Source: Eleginops maclovinus (Eukaryota; Chordata; Actinopteri; Perciformes; Eleginopidae). From it: a DNA stretch of 64,000 nucleotides. Of the stretch, positions 51,271-59,609 are shown piece by piece (the first letter of the stretch is position 1; every line of letters starts with the position of its first letter). The notes under the pieces were generated by a model, which did not search any database, was not told the origin of the DNA, and saw only the letters and a list, made by a program, of their open reading frames with translations. Position numbers and translations under genes: made by a program. The DNA lies in assembly GCF_036324505.1 (NCBI RefSeq), contig NC_086352.1, forward strand, positions 7,788,001 to 7,852,000, given 5' to 3'.

Positions 51271-52179
51271 GGTCTTCAAGGAGAGAAATCCTGTAAAACA
51301 TGCACCTTTTATCCTAATTGCCTAACAGCCTTCCATATACTCCAGTTTCCTGGACGGATAAGTATGTTCTTTTCCTTTCCCCTGTCGCACACCACCACTC
51401 TACCATTGACCGCAATTGTATGTCTCCTCATGGCTTGTGGTTTCTCTAAATGTACTGCATACACAGGACTACATGTACTTGTGTGTTGTAGCATCAGCAC
51501 ATGTTATCCGTGAGCTCACTGTCACGTTGGTGTGTCATTAGATATACATCTAACGGGGCCTTGAGGGTCTAAGTGCCCTTCTCAGTTTCTATAATAAAAC
51601 TGTAGACAGACCAGGATGTTCTCCATCATCCCTGAATGGTAAATATGTGATGTTTCCTCAAGGTTTTGGAACATTTACTTTATCAGAAAATAGCCTGTTT
51701 TTGTCAAACTGCTTTGGCTTGTCATTGAGGTGTATTTTGTTGTGCCTATGGCTATCATTACTCTTGCCTCCTGGTCAATAGTTTCAGGGTAAATTGAGGC
51801 ACCGTGAGCAGAGCTCTGGGTTGTCTATCTGCTCTGACAGCTCTGGTGCCCTTCAATCGACATCATACTAAATGAGTCCCTCTCTCCTTGTAAACACCGA
51901 CTGATAAGGCGAGCAACCCTCATAATCTCCTCTGGTTCCCATGCCCCGACGCTCCGCACATCACACACATCTTGGAGGGTTCATTTCCATTTGGATTGGA
52001 AGAGCAGTTCTGGAATTTCTTCTGTCGTTTCAGCCAAATGCCTTCAGCGAGAGCAAGTGCAATGTCTGCTTTCATCTAAGAAGAACCTCTCACACTGCGT
52101 GTCGTGTTTACTGTCAGGAACACTTTGGTGCAATTAGTCCATCACAATGTTTATGAAAGTGGATAACATGAAAACAAAG
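51271..52179. other. No gene seen
   Basis: No recognised features. Confidence 0.5.
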
Positions 52180-52515
52180 GGTTCTATTCTGCTCATTTTC
52201 AGGTTCATATCAGTGTTTTGTTCCTCTCCTGGGACATGTCTCCATGTTTTAATGTTCAGAAAGCTCTTTATGTTTCTCATACTGCCTGTGCTGCAGCACC
52301 TCTTTTCACCCTCTGTCTGAAACCAGAGCCCAGTCTGCTCTGATTGGTTAGCTGGCCGGCTCTGTTGTGATTAGTCAACCGCTCAGAGATGTCCCGCTCT
52401 TTAACCAATCAAGTACAATGTGTTTTAGCGCTAGCCAATAGAGGCAGGGGTGTTACATAGTGATGTCATTATGTTACAGAAGTAAACGAAGGAGTCCAAT
52501 GGAAGCATTTTACAA
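52180..52515 (-). mobile_element. MITE-A copy 8, near full length
   Basis: Reverse copy running from ttctgctcattttcaggttc through ggacatgtctccatgtttta, gcctgtgctgcagcacctct, cagagcccagtctgctctga, ccggctctgttgtgatta, gagatgtcccgctc, gcgctagccaatagaggc and atagtgatgtcatt. Best single reference for the right half of the family. Confidence 0.85.
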
Positions 52516-54402
52516 TTAGGTCAACCACTTTCACTTTTGTTTATATCGAATATTGAGTAAAAATGTGAAGATCTGTACATTTTCCTCTTTAAAATATGCA
52601 GATACTTTAGGGTTTTCATTTATCAAGTGATGCAAATTGAGAACCAATGAGTCTGGTGTATTTCGGGGAACCGTGAAGCATCAGGCAGCATTCTTCTTCT
52701 TTCCCTAAACGCCCTCCTGTGCATTCCTTCCTTTAAACGCCTGTGTGACCTTTTTGTGATGCTGCTACTGAGCCGCCATCAGAGGTAATAATGTTTCATT
52801 TCAATACAAATGGCAAAGGAAAGTCCAGGTACCAAAGCTATGCCAGCAGTGAGCTATACCCATTTCAAAAAAATTCCCCCTCGCAGCGTACACAACCTGG
52901 CAGAATACGTTTAATCATGCAGTGTTTGTTTACCTTTGATATAATTATTACAGCTGAAGTCATCAGAGCTTGGAAGAAAAAGAAAGATTTCCTAACATAT
53001 GGTGTTGGTTGGCACTTTTTTGGGTAAACGTGCACATGCTTAAAGTTAAAAAATCAAAGTTTGTTTGTTCTTTTTGACTGCAAGCGGGTGGCTCTCTCTT
53101 GGATCCACTCATGCTTGAAAGCAGTAGCCAAGCAGCCTCCTCCAACAGATGTTGACGCCTGTTCCCGCACTGTGTGCAGTGAGGGCTGCATTAATTCAGG
53201 AAAAGGGGATAAAGGATACCTGCAAAGAGAGAAGGGAGAGGGAGAAACAGAGGAAATGGTTTGCAAGCTGATTGTTTCTTACATGCATCTGCAGCTTGTG
53301 GAGCGGGGAAATCAACAAAGTAAGAATAAGAGGAAAGAAAGAGAGCAATGAAAGAGAAACAGTATATTATTGTGATGGCTTTAAAGCCGGCTGGCTAGTG
53401 CACCATTATTACTTCAATTGCTTCTTATAAACACCACATTTAAGAAGGCTTTCCTGAAACACATAATGATAAAGGTGAGTTGATAGGGTTTCGCCGCAGC
53501 ATGAACTGATAATATATCTGTTTATTTACATGTTTTATTTCTCCGAACCTGCACACTTCAAATATAGTGTGCCCAAAAAACAATATCAGCAGGCAGCGAT
53601 TGAGAACCAACACGCTTACTCTCTCCTGTGTTACCGGAGGGGCTGCAGGAAAATAAAATAGAGGTTCTGGGACGAGCAATTCTCTGTGGGAAGTTTTGCA
53701 GCCATTCGTTACAAGGAGGAATGAACACGGAGTAAACACGGGGAAAAAGCTCATCTCGATTCTTTCTCCTGAATTGAGATCCAAAGGAGATTGCATCAAT
53801 CACATTTCCTTTTTGCTCTCAGATTACTTCTCTCTACAGTATGCAGTGCATCCAATCATATTACTCCCAGACCTCTTTCCACCAGCTCAGCGCTTTTATA
53901 CCTGTGGAAAATGATGATTCTGTATCATATAGTCAAGGTCAGGTTGTTGTCATCACGCCCTTTGATTGGACGTTAACATTTTCTTTCGAATGGCCTTCAG
54001 CCGGCTCTCAGCTCACCCTTGAGAGAGAGCCGCTCCAGAGGAGATCTCCCCGAGCGGTTAGCCGCGAGTGCTACTGGGCAGCCTGGAGGCAGAATATGCT
54101 TTTAGTGCAGAATAAATCAATGGGAAGGAGAGGCTTCAAATCACAAGAGATGACACTGTTGTGCCATTTTCGCCTGACTCCATCTATGTGGCATTAGTTT
54201 AAGGTCATCGCTATAAGCACACACGCAGACATTGTCTTGACAGAGGTGTTTTTCTTCCCTGTAATTTCTGGAGATCGATAGAAGCCGCCAGTGACCCGCA
54301 ACGCTCATAGGTTGACTAGAGGTTTATTTATAGCGGCCGGTGTGTTTGCTCTGTTCTGACACAATGCTATTGAAACCCTGCGAGTTCAGGCTTGTTAGAG
54401 AT
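52516..54402. other. No gene seen
   Basis: Several 60- to 119-codon frames overlap between 52790 and 54200 on both strands without any domain motif. I saw no exon with matching acceptor, donor and conserved residues. Confidence 0.45.
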
Positions 54403-54637
54403 GTAGGTTGGGAGGGTTACTCTAAAAATGTAATCCATTACAACTACTTGTTACCTGTGAAAAACCAGTAATCAGCAACCTGATCTGAGTATCACAACAT
54501 AAAAGTGATTCAGCTCATTTATTTCCCGATACTTTTGGAATACCTCGATATCAAATGCCAAGCAAATACACAAAAGAGACTGAAGTCATAATACTGAAGA
54601 CAACATAGACTAGACGGGATGTACCCAAAAAGTGAAT

Positions 54638-55172
54638 GTAAGGAGCATTTATGGGTACAAGTTGGGAACCGGCCTACTTTACATATTTCAAGGGTGCTGA
54701 ATCCAAAAAAAACGGTACCCGAGCGAAATTTTGAGTTTTTGACCTTCTAATTTGCATATCAAAATGGCCGCCAAACTCCCTATCTTGCTCAGTCGTTGGA
54801 CCATTTTCCCCAAGTTTTTTTGTAAGTAGGCAATCAAAGATGATGAATTAAGTGTCTAGATCTATAGTCTGGGGTCAGAGCAAGGATATAGTGGAGGCTC
54901 AGTGCCTTTTTTATGTATATATATATGCAAAATACCAACTTTTAAGGTGAAATTAAGCATTATTTGTGTCATTTTTTAAGGCCGACATAAATATTCAGTC
55001 AATATCACTCTTAAATGTTCCCAGTGTATATATGATATGTGATGTATTCCATATTACATAATAACTAAGAAAAACACCATTGCAAGTTGTCTGAGAATTC
55101 ATTTTTTTATGCAAACAAAGCATAATGCTCTTAATTCAAACATCGAAAAACCCAAGTGAATAGGGAAAAAAA
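54638..55172 (+). repeat. Left terminal inverted repeat
   Basis: Begins gtaaggagcatttatgggta and contains ccttctaatttgcatatcaa, aatggccgccaaact and the invariant block 54881-54995. The inner end fades after aacccaagtgaataggga. It lies downstream of the nuclease gene; no clear AATAAA on the minus strand was found between the stop codon and this repeat. Confidence 0.9.
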
Positions 55173-55429
55173 AACATGAAACTTCCCTTGAACAGTTCTA
55201 CAGATCACATCTTGTTTCTGTATATTTTCTTTCATGTTTCTAGCTGAATTGCTTTGCTTTCATCTGTCTTCTGTAAGTTCCATAGGTCACTTGTTTTGGT
55301 AAATTGTTTTTATACCTTTCTAGTTTGCTTGTGTGCCATTTGTCTTTGGAATTTCATTTTGATTAGTATTTCTTTCTGCAGTCCTTTTCCAAGTTCTTTG
55401 GTTACCCATTGCCTTGGTATGCTTGAGGA

Positions 55430-57901
55430 CTACAACTCCACATTTAAACAAGGACATTGGTCATCACTCTGACATGTACACATTGCAGTGCATAACAGCC
55501 CCGATTTTCGGCATTTGCACTGGCGTGTTGTGCATTGTTTTTTACAGGCACACCTGATCATTTCCAGGCAACTTTCAGGTATTGGGTTCTGTGACATAAG
55601 AATGGGCTGTAGTCCTGAATCACCATCTTTCCATCCCATGTCCAAGGGTGAAGGAAGCTCAGGTGTGGCATAGTGAGCATTTCTCCAAACCATTGCCTGG
55701 TAGTGTACTCTCAGCAGATGGAAGTGGAGCGCATCGCTTGTAGGCGGCATTGCTTCTGGTTTACCTGTCCTGGAGAAAAGTATATGCCTTGCTGCATCAA
55801 CAGAGTCTGTTTTATGCACATCATATATTCTGCAGACAAAAGCCTCTGAAGATCTTTGAGTCTCCTCCGTGAGATCACCAATTCCGAGGTTGCTGAGCAA
55901 TTGATGGTGCATTTTCCAGACTTTCCATGATGTACTTTTGGTGTGACTTGCAATGTATGATGTGGTATCACAACCAGTTAGTGCATGAAATGCTACAAGG
56001 CTTGGTGCTGAATCCTTTGGCAGTTTGTTAAAAACAGCATCAATTGGTATATATTGTGGCTTCCTTGTGGTACCAGACAACAGCCAGAGTTTTTTACATG
56101 CTACGTGTGGGAAATGGGAAACGAGAATCACAAGTACATCAGTGTCTCTAGATGACACGACTACTGTGTCTGACTGGCAGTGCACTGCATGTAATACCAA
56201 TCGGGTATCTGCCTCTTCGTGTGTGGCTCTCAGATGAGTCAGGTTGGTTGTTGCTTTTGATGACCTAACCTCCGTCTCTTCGTCTCTGAACCCACCAGCA
56301 ACTACTATCTCTTTATCATCCGGTGCCTGAGCACATAGTTCTTCAGAGAGTAGATTGGCAAGATCAGCTTTGTTGTCAGGGAGGGACAGGAAATTGGTCC
56401 AGTTTTTTGGAAGAGGCACATCACGACCCTCAACAAGTCGTCTGATTGGTTGAGCTGCTTTTGTGCGTCGTGTCCTGGTAGCACCCTTGATGGTCTCTTC
56501 TCTGTATCTGTCAAACACAACGTCTATCCTTTTATAGTAACATCCTGCTTTCAACACTGCTCTGACAAATGTGTCGGCCAGATCCCCAAATGTTACTGCT
56601 TTGTCTGGCTTTCCAAGGGCAACCACAAGTGCCTGTCCATCTATGATGAGACAAGATGACATGTCGGGAAGTTCAATAGCCTCAGGACAGACTATGTCTT
56701 CAGTTAACTTATTTACTAATACAGACTTGTTTCCAGTGCGAAGTGTCCCATTCATTTCAGCAAGGGATATGGGAACTGGCAGAAGCTCGTGTTTTAGGAC
56801 AGCTGGTAAGTCAACTGGACGACCTGCCTCATAGGCCGTAACAAGGCGTTTGAGAATGTTTCGGTCAGCCTTTATGACAGTTCTGTTGTCTTTGATTTTA
56901 GGATTTTTGGCCACTTCATACAGAGATGCAAATGTTTTAGCTTTGCTCTTATGTAGGGTTGCATGGATTGGGACCTCTGGTTTATCTTTGTCCTCAGGAA
57001 CAATCATCCTTTTCTCAATGAATGAATTCACTTTTTCTTGTCCTAGGTCTTTGGCAGAAAGTAATGAGCTTTGGATAGCCTCTGTGGCAACGTCTTTCGT
57101 GGCGAGATTTTGCAATGAGCCTGAGGAGACTGAATCAAACACCTTGAACCCTTTGAAGACTAAAACCAATGCCATTTCGTCTCTGTTGTCTCTCTTTTCA
57201 CGGGATTTGGTAGCTTCATTGTGGACGTAGGTTTTCTCAGGTGTGTTGCTGAACATCAAATGTGTCTCTTCTGCTACATGGGACCTCATGTTGTAGGAGA
57301 GTGTCTGAACAGACACTCTCCTACAACACTGAATACTGAAAGTAATACTGAAAGACTGAATAATTTGATCACTCAGTTTTGTTGTCATTACTGATCTCAA
57401 TGGTTTCTTCAAAACATCTGTTTGGCAGAACAGGCATAAACTCCAATCTACTGGATCCATTTGCATTCGCAGTGAACGCCTGCTACTGCAAGGCTGTGCT
57501 TCTGCCGTTTGTCTGCTGCTACCTGCACGTTCAGAGTCATGTGCTTGTGCTGTTTGTCTGCTGTTACCTGCAAGTTCAGAGGCATGTTCTTGTGCAGTTT
57601 GTCTGCTGCTACCTGCATGTTCAGAACCCACTGTCTTTTGCAAACGTTCTAATTTGCTTTTATCAGTGAAGTGGGAATAGCACATTTTATGCCATACAAC
57701 ACTCTGGGCTGCAGTGGAGTCCAATACATCTTCAACACGATCAATCAAAACACTGTTCTTTGAGTCATTTAGATTTCTCCTGGTTCTGGCAGCATGCCTA
57801 GCTTTTGCCAATCCTTGGTCAGATGCATTACTAAGACTCCCCTTGTTGCTTAAACAAAAAAGGCAGACATCTTCTGTTCCCAGGTTTGTTATTGGATCCA
57901 T
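55430..57901 (-). CDS. Transposon-borne FEN1/XPG-like (PIN-fold) nuclease with CXC cysteine cluster
   Basis: Intact 823-residue frame. N-terminus: CLFC (13-16) with HKMC (71-74), a probable zinc site, then another CLFC (156-159). Residues 93-135 hold a 15-residue repeat of GSSRQTAQ type. Residues 415-650 match the flap-endonuclease pattern. DG at 421-422 is like FEN1 Asp34. VFDRY, with D464, is like Asp86. EEAD at 562-565 (E563, D565) is like Glu158/Glu160. SRDTD, with D586 and D588, is like Asp179/Asp181. TGCD, with D645, is like Asp233. The expected function is metal-dependent cleavage of branched DNA or TIR ends. That is inference: no DDE motif was seen. The C-terminus (784-818) holds ten cysteines in CxC-type spacing (CACKKQC, CKC, CTAMCTC, CPC), resembling the tesmin/TSO1 CXC domain, a likely DNA-binding module. 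The start is the first ATG after a strong acceptor. A host FEN1 retrocopy is unlikely, given the TIRs and extra domains. Confidence 0.85.
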   Translation of the reverse strand: MDPITNLGTEDVCLFCLSNKGSLSNASDQGLAKARHAARTRRNLNDSKNSVLIDRVEDVLDSTAAQSVVWHKMCYSHFTDKSKLERLQKTVGSEHAGSSRQTAQEHASELAGNSRQTAQAHDSERAGSSRQTAEAQPCSSRRSLRMQMDPVDWSLCLFCQTDVLKKPLRSVMTTKLSDQIIQSFSITFSIQCCRRVSVQTLSYNMRSHVAEETHLMFSNTPEKTYVHNEATKSREKRDNRDEMALVLVFKGFKVFDSVSSGSLQNLATKDVATEAIQSSLLSAKDLGQEKVNSFIEKRMIVPEDKDKPEVPIHATLHKSKAKTFASLYEVAKNPKIKDNRTVIKADRNILKRLVTAYEAGRPVDLPAVLKHELLPVPISLAEMNGTLRTGNKSVLVNKLTEDIVCPEAIELPDMSSCLIIDGQALVVALGKPDKAVTFGDLADTFVRAVLKAGCYYKRIDVVFDRYREETIKGATRTRRTKAAQPIRRLVEGRDVPLPKNWTNFLSLPDNKADLANLLSEELCAQAPDDKEIVVAGGFRDEETEVRSSKATTNLTHLRATHEEADTRLVLHAVHCQSDTVVVSSRDTDVLVILVSHFPHVACKKLWLLSGTTRKPQYIPIDAVFNKLPKDSAPSLVAFHALTGCDTTSYIASHTKSTSWKVWKMHHQLLSNLGIGDLTEETQRSSEAFVCRIYDVHKTDSVDAARHILFSRTGKPEAMPPTSDALHFHLLRVHYQAMVWRNAHYATPELPSPLDMGWKDGDSGLQPILMSQNPIPESCLEMIRCACKKQCTTRQCKCRKSGLLCTAMCTCQSDDQCPCLNVEL
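57290..57327. repeat. Perfect palindrome, 18-bp arms, inside the nuclease ORF
   Basis: gttgtaggagagtgtctg at 57290-57307 and its exact complement at 57310-57327, separated by aa. It covers codons 192-204 (CRRVSVQTLSYN region). The frame stays open through it. Confidence 0.97.
57497..57613 (-). repeat. 45-nt in-frame tandem repeat in the nuclease gene
   Basis: Units start at residues 97, 112 and 127: GSSRQTAQEHASELA, GNSRQTAQAHDSERA and GSSRQTAEA. The array lies between the first and second cysteine motifs, in what is probably a flexible linker. Confidence 0.9.
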
Positions 57902-58098
57902 TTGAAGCTGAAAAGCAAAATCAAAGAAAAATAACTTTAAATTTACTTTAGAAGATCTAAATTAAAATGTTAAAGAAAATGTGTTCTCTTAAAGACAATA
58001 AAAGTCACAGCTTACACTCCCAATGCTTCAGACATGTGAAAGCCTCCTTTTGAATGGCTCCATCCCAGCTGTAGATTGGAAAATGAAGAAATGTTACA

Positions 58099-58430
58099 TA
58101 GGGCTGGGACGATATGCTTTTCTCCCGATTCGATTCTTCTACGATTTTTTTGGATGGCGATTCGATTTAAATTACGATTCTACGATATTGCCGATTCTCT
58201 CGATTTTTAGTCTGCATTTTTAACATTTATCTGCACACAAATACTGTAGGAGCCAAATTAACATACTCCATTATAAAGTGAACTTAAACCCTTTTCAAAA
58301 CCTGTACTCTCTGTATGTAAAAAAGGCGAACAAATGCACATTGCACAATAAAGAAGAAAAAGATCTATTTAAAAATCGTCAAAAAAGATATCGTGATGTA
58401 TATGTGAATCGATTTTTTCTCCCACCCCTA
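58099..58430. mobile_element. hAT-type MITE nested in the nuclease transposon
   Basis: 332 bp with termini tagggctggga and tcccaccccta. It is flanked by the exact 8-mer atgttaca at 58091-58098 and 58431-58438. Inverted internal matches around gattcgatt and aatcgattttttctc support a short-TIR element. Eight-base duplications and ends of this type are characteristic of hAT elements. Non-coding. Confidence 0.9.
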
Positions 58431-58575
58431 ATGTTACATGAATGTTTCATAACTGGTATGGCCCTTTGAGGATATACCACCTCTGTTGACACATGTATTT
58501 TTGATAATTCCTCCCCCCAAATCTAGCCCTGTCACAGCAGTCACTCCCCAGCATCCATTGCCCTATGATAGCTTG

Positions 58576-58595
58576 TTAGCTAGCTAGCTAGCTAG
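58576..58595. repeat. TAGC tetranucleotide run
   Basis: Five tandem agct units within the intron. Further gttagctaactgttagcta motifs lie at 58738-58757, giving potential to form short hairpins. Confidence 0.85.
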
Positions 58596-58922
58596 AAAGT
58601 AGGGGGATTTATGCTGCCACAGGGCTATGTTTGGGTTGGAATTATAAGAAATAAACTTGTATCAACAGAGGTGGTCATCTTTAGGGCACAACTGGAAGAA
58701 AAAAAAACTAGCTAGCTGTTTTTTTCCCCTCCAAAACTGTTAGCTAACTGTTAGCTAGTTTTCTCCCAGTTGCTAGCCATCTCAATATCATTGAAATACA
58801 CAATTTTGACCCACTATGGTTGAAAAAGTATCATTTTGGATAAATAGGGTTAACAAGCTCAATCAATAACTAAGGAATATTGACATTTTTTGTCTAAAAA
58901 AATCAAAAAGCAGGAAACTTAC

Positions 58923-59050
58923 CAAAGCGTGTGAAACTGTTACGATCCTCTTTGCTGTTAATTCACCTCAGGCAAAGGGTCCTCAGCGATGGGACTGACC
59001 ATGCTATGTACTGATCTAAATATTCAACTTGGTACGTTTCATGGTGGTCT
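58923..59050 (-). other. Probable non-coding first exon of the nuclease gene
   Basis: Lies between the right TIR and the predicted donor. The upstream limit is unknown because no convincing TATA box or initiator was found. It contains a 14-codon upstream ORF (59002 to 58958, starting MVSPIAED), which could dampen translation if the exon is real. Confidence 0.4.
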
Positions 59051-59061
59051 CTTTTTGAATA

Positions 59062-59609
59062 TTTTTCCCTATTCACCTGGGTTTTTCCCGTCTTAGAATT
59101 TAGAGAACAAATGCTTAATTTGCAAAAAAAAAAAAAAAAAAAAACATGAAATCTCAGACAACTTGCAATGGATTTTTTTCTTTGTTATCATATAATATGG
59201 TGTACATCATATGTCATATCAACAGGGAAAATTTCAGAGTAACTTTTATTTAATATTTATGTCGGCCTTAAAAAATGACACAAATAATGCTTAATTTCAC
59301 CTTAAAAGTTGGTATTTTGCATATATATATACATAAAAAAGGCACTGAGCCTCCACTATATCCTTGTTTGACCCTTGACTATCGATCTAGAAACTTAATT
59401 TCCTCATCTTGATTGCCTACTTACAAAAAAAACTAGGAGGAAATGGTCCAATAACTGTGCAAGATGGGCAATTTGGCGGCCATTTTAATATGCAAATTAG
59501 AAGGTCAAAACCTCAAAATTTCACCCGGGTACCGGTTTTTTTGGACTCAGCACCCTTGAAATATGTAAGGTAGGCCGGTTCCCGACTTGTACCCATAAAT
59601 GCTCCTTAC
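59062..59609 (-). repeat. Right terminal inverted repeat
   Basis: Inverted counterpart of the left repeat, ending tacccataaatgctccttac. It differs at scattered positions and carries a run of about 21 A at 59124-59144 where the left copy has a shorter T/A tract. It lies upstream of the nuclease gene, so any promoter may be within it. Confidence 0.9.

Larger units (their letters stand above)
57908..58922 (-). other. Probable 5'-UTR intron of the nuclease gene
   Basis: On the minus strand a strong donor (gctttg/gtaagttt) starts at 58922. A strong acceptor (ttttgcttttcag/cttcaa) ends at 57908, six bases before the ATG. The intron would be 1,015 nt and contains the nested MITE. Prediction from splice-site consensus only. 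Confidence 0.6.
54638..59609 (-). mobile_element. Long-TIR DNA transposon encoding a FEN1/XPG-like nuclease
   Basis: About 4.97 kb bounded by inverted repeats at 54638-55172 and 59062-59609. Termini read gtaaggagcatttatgggta and its complement. By eye, roughly nine in ten bases match over the outer 240 bp, followed by a perfect 115-bp block and a weaker inner part. The only long ORF is the 823-codon minus-strand gene. A probable 5'-UTR intron and a nested hAT MITE lie between gene start and right TIR. No target duplication is visible at these ends. If the element extends to the weak inverted match tagactagacggg at 54606 and ccgtctagacta ending at 59649, a 3-bp duplication (aca) appears. I recall that XPG-type nuclease domains have been reported in Academ-superfamily transposons, but membership cannot be tested here. 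Confidence 0.85.

Noticed and set aside
56450..57669. Plus-strand frames of 69-126 codons at 56450-57669
   Set aside because: They are antisense shadows of the 823-codon nuclease gene.
55430..57901. Processed retrocopy of a host FEN1 or XPG gene
   Set aside because: The frame carries extra N-terminal zinc motifs and a C-terminal CXC cluster, has a likely intron, lies between long inverted repeats and lacks a poly-A tail with target duplication.
58278..58469. 63-codon plus-strand frame inside the nuclease transposon
   Set aside because: It runs across the right end of the nested hAT MITE and has no motif.
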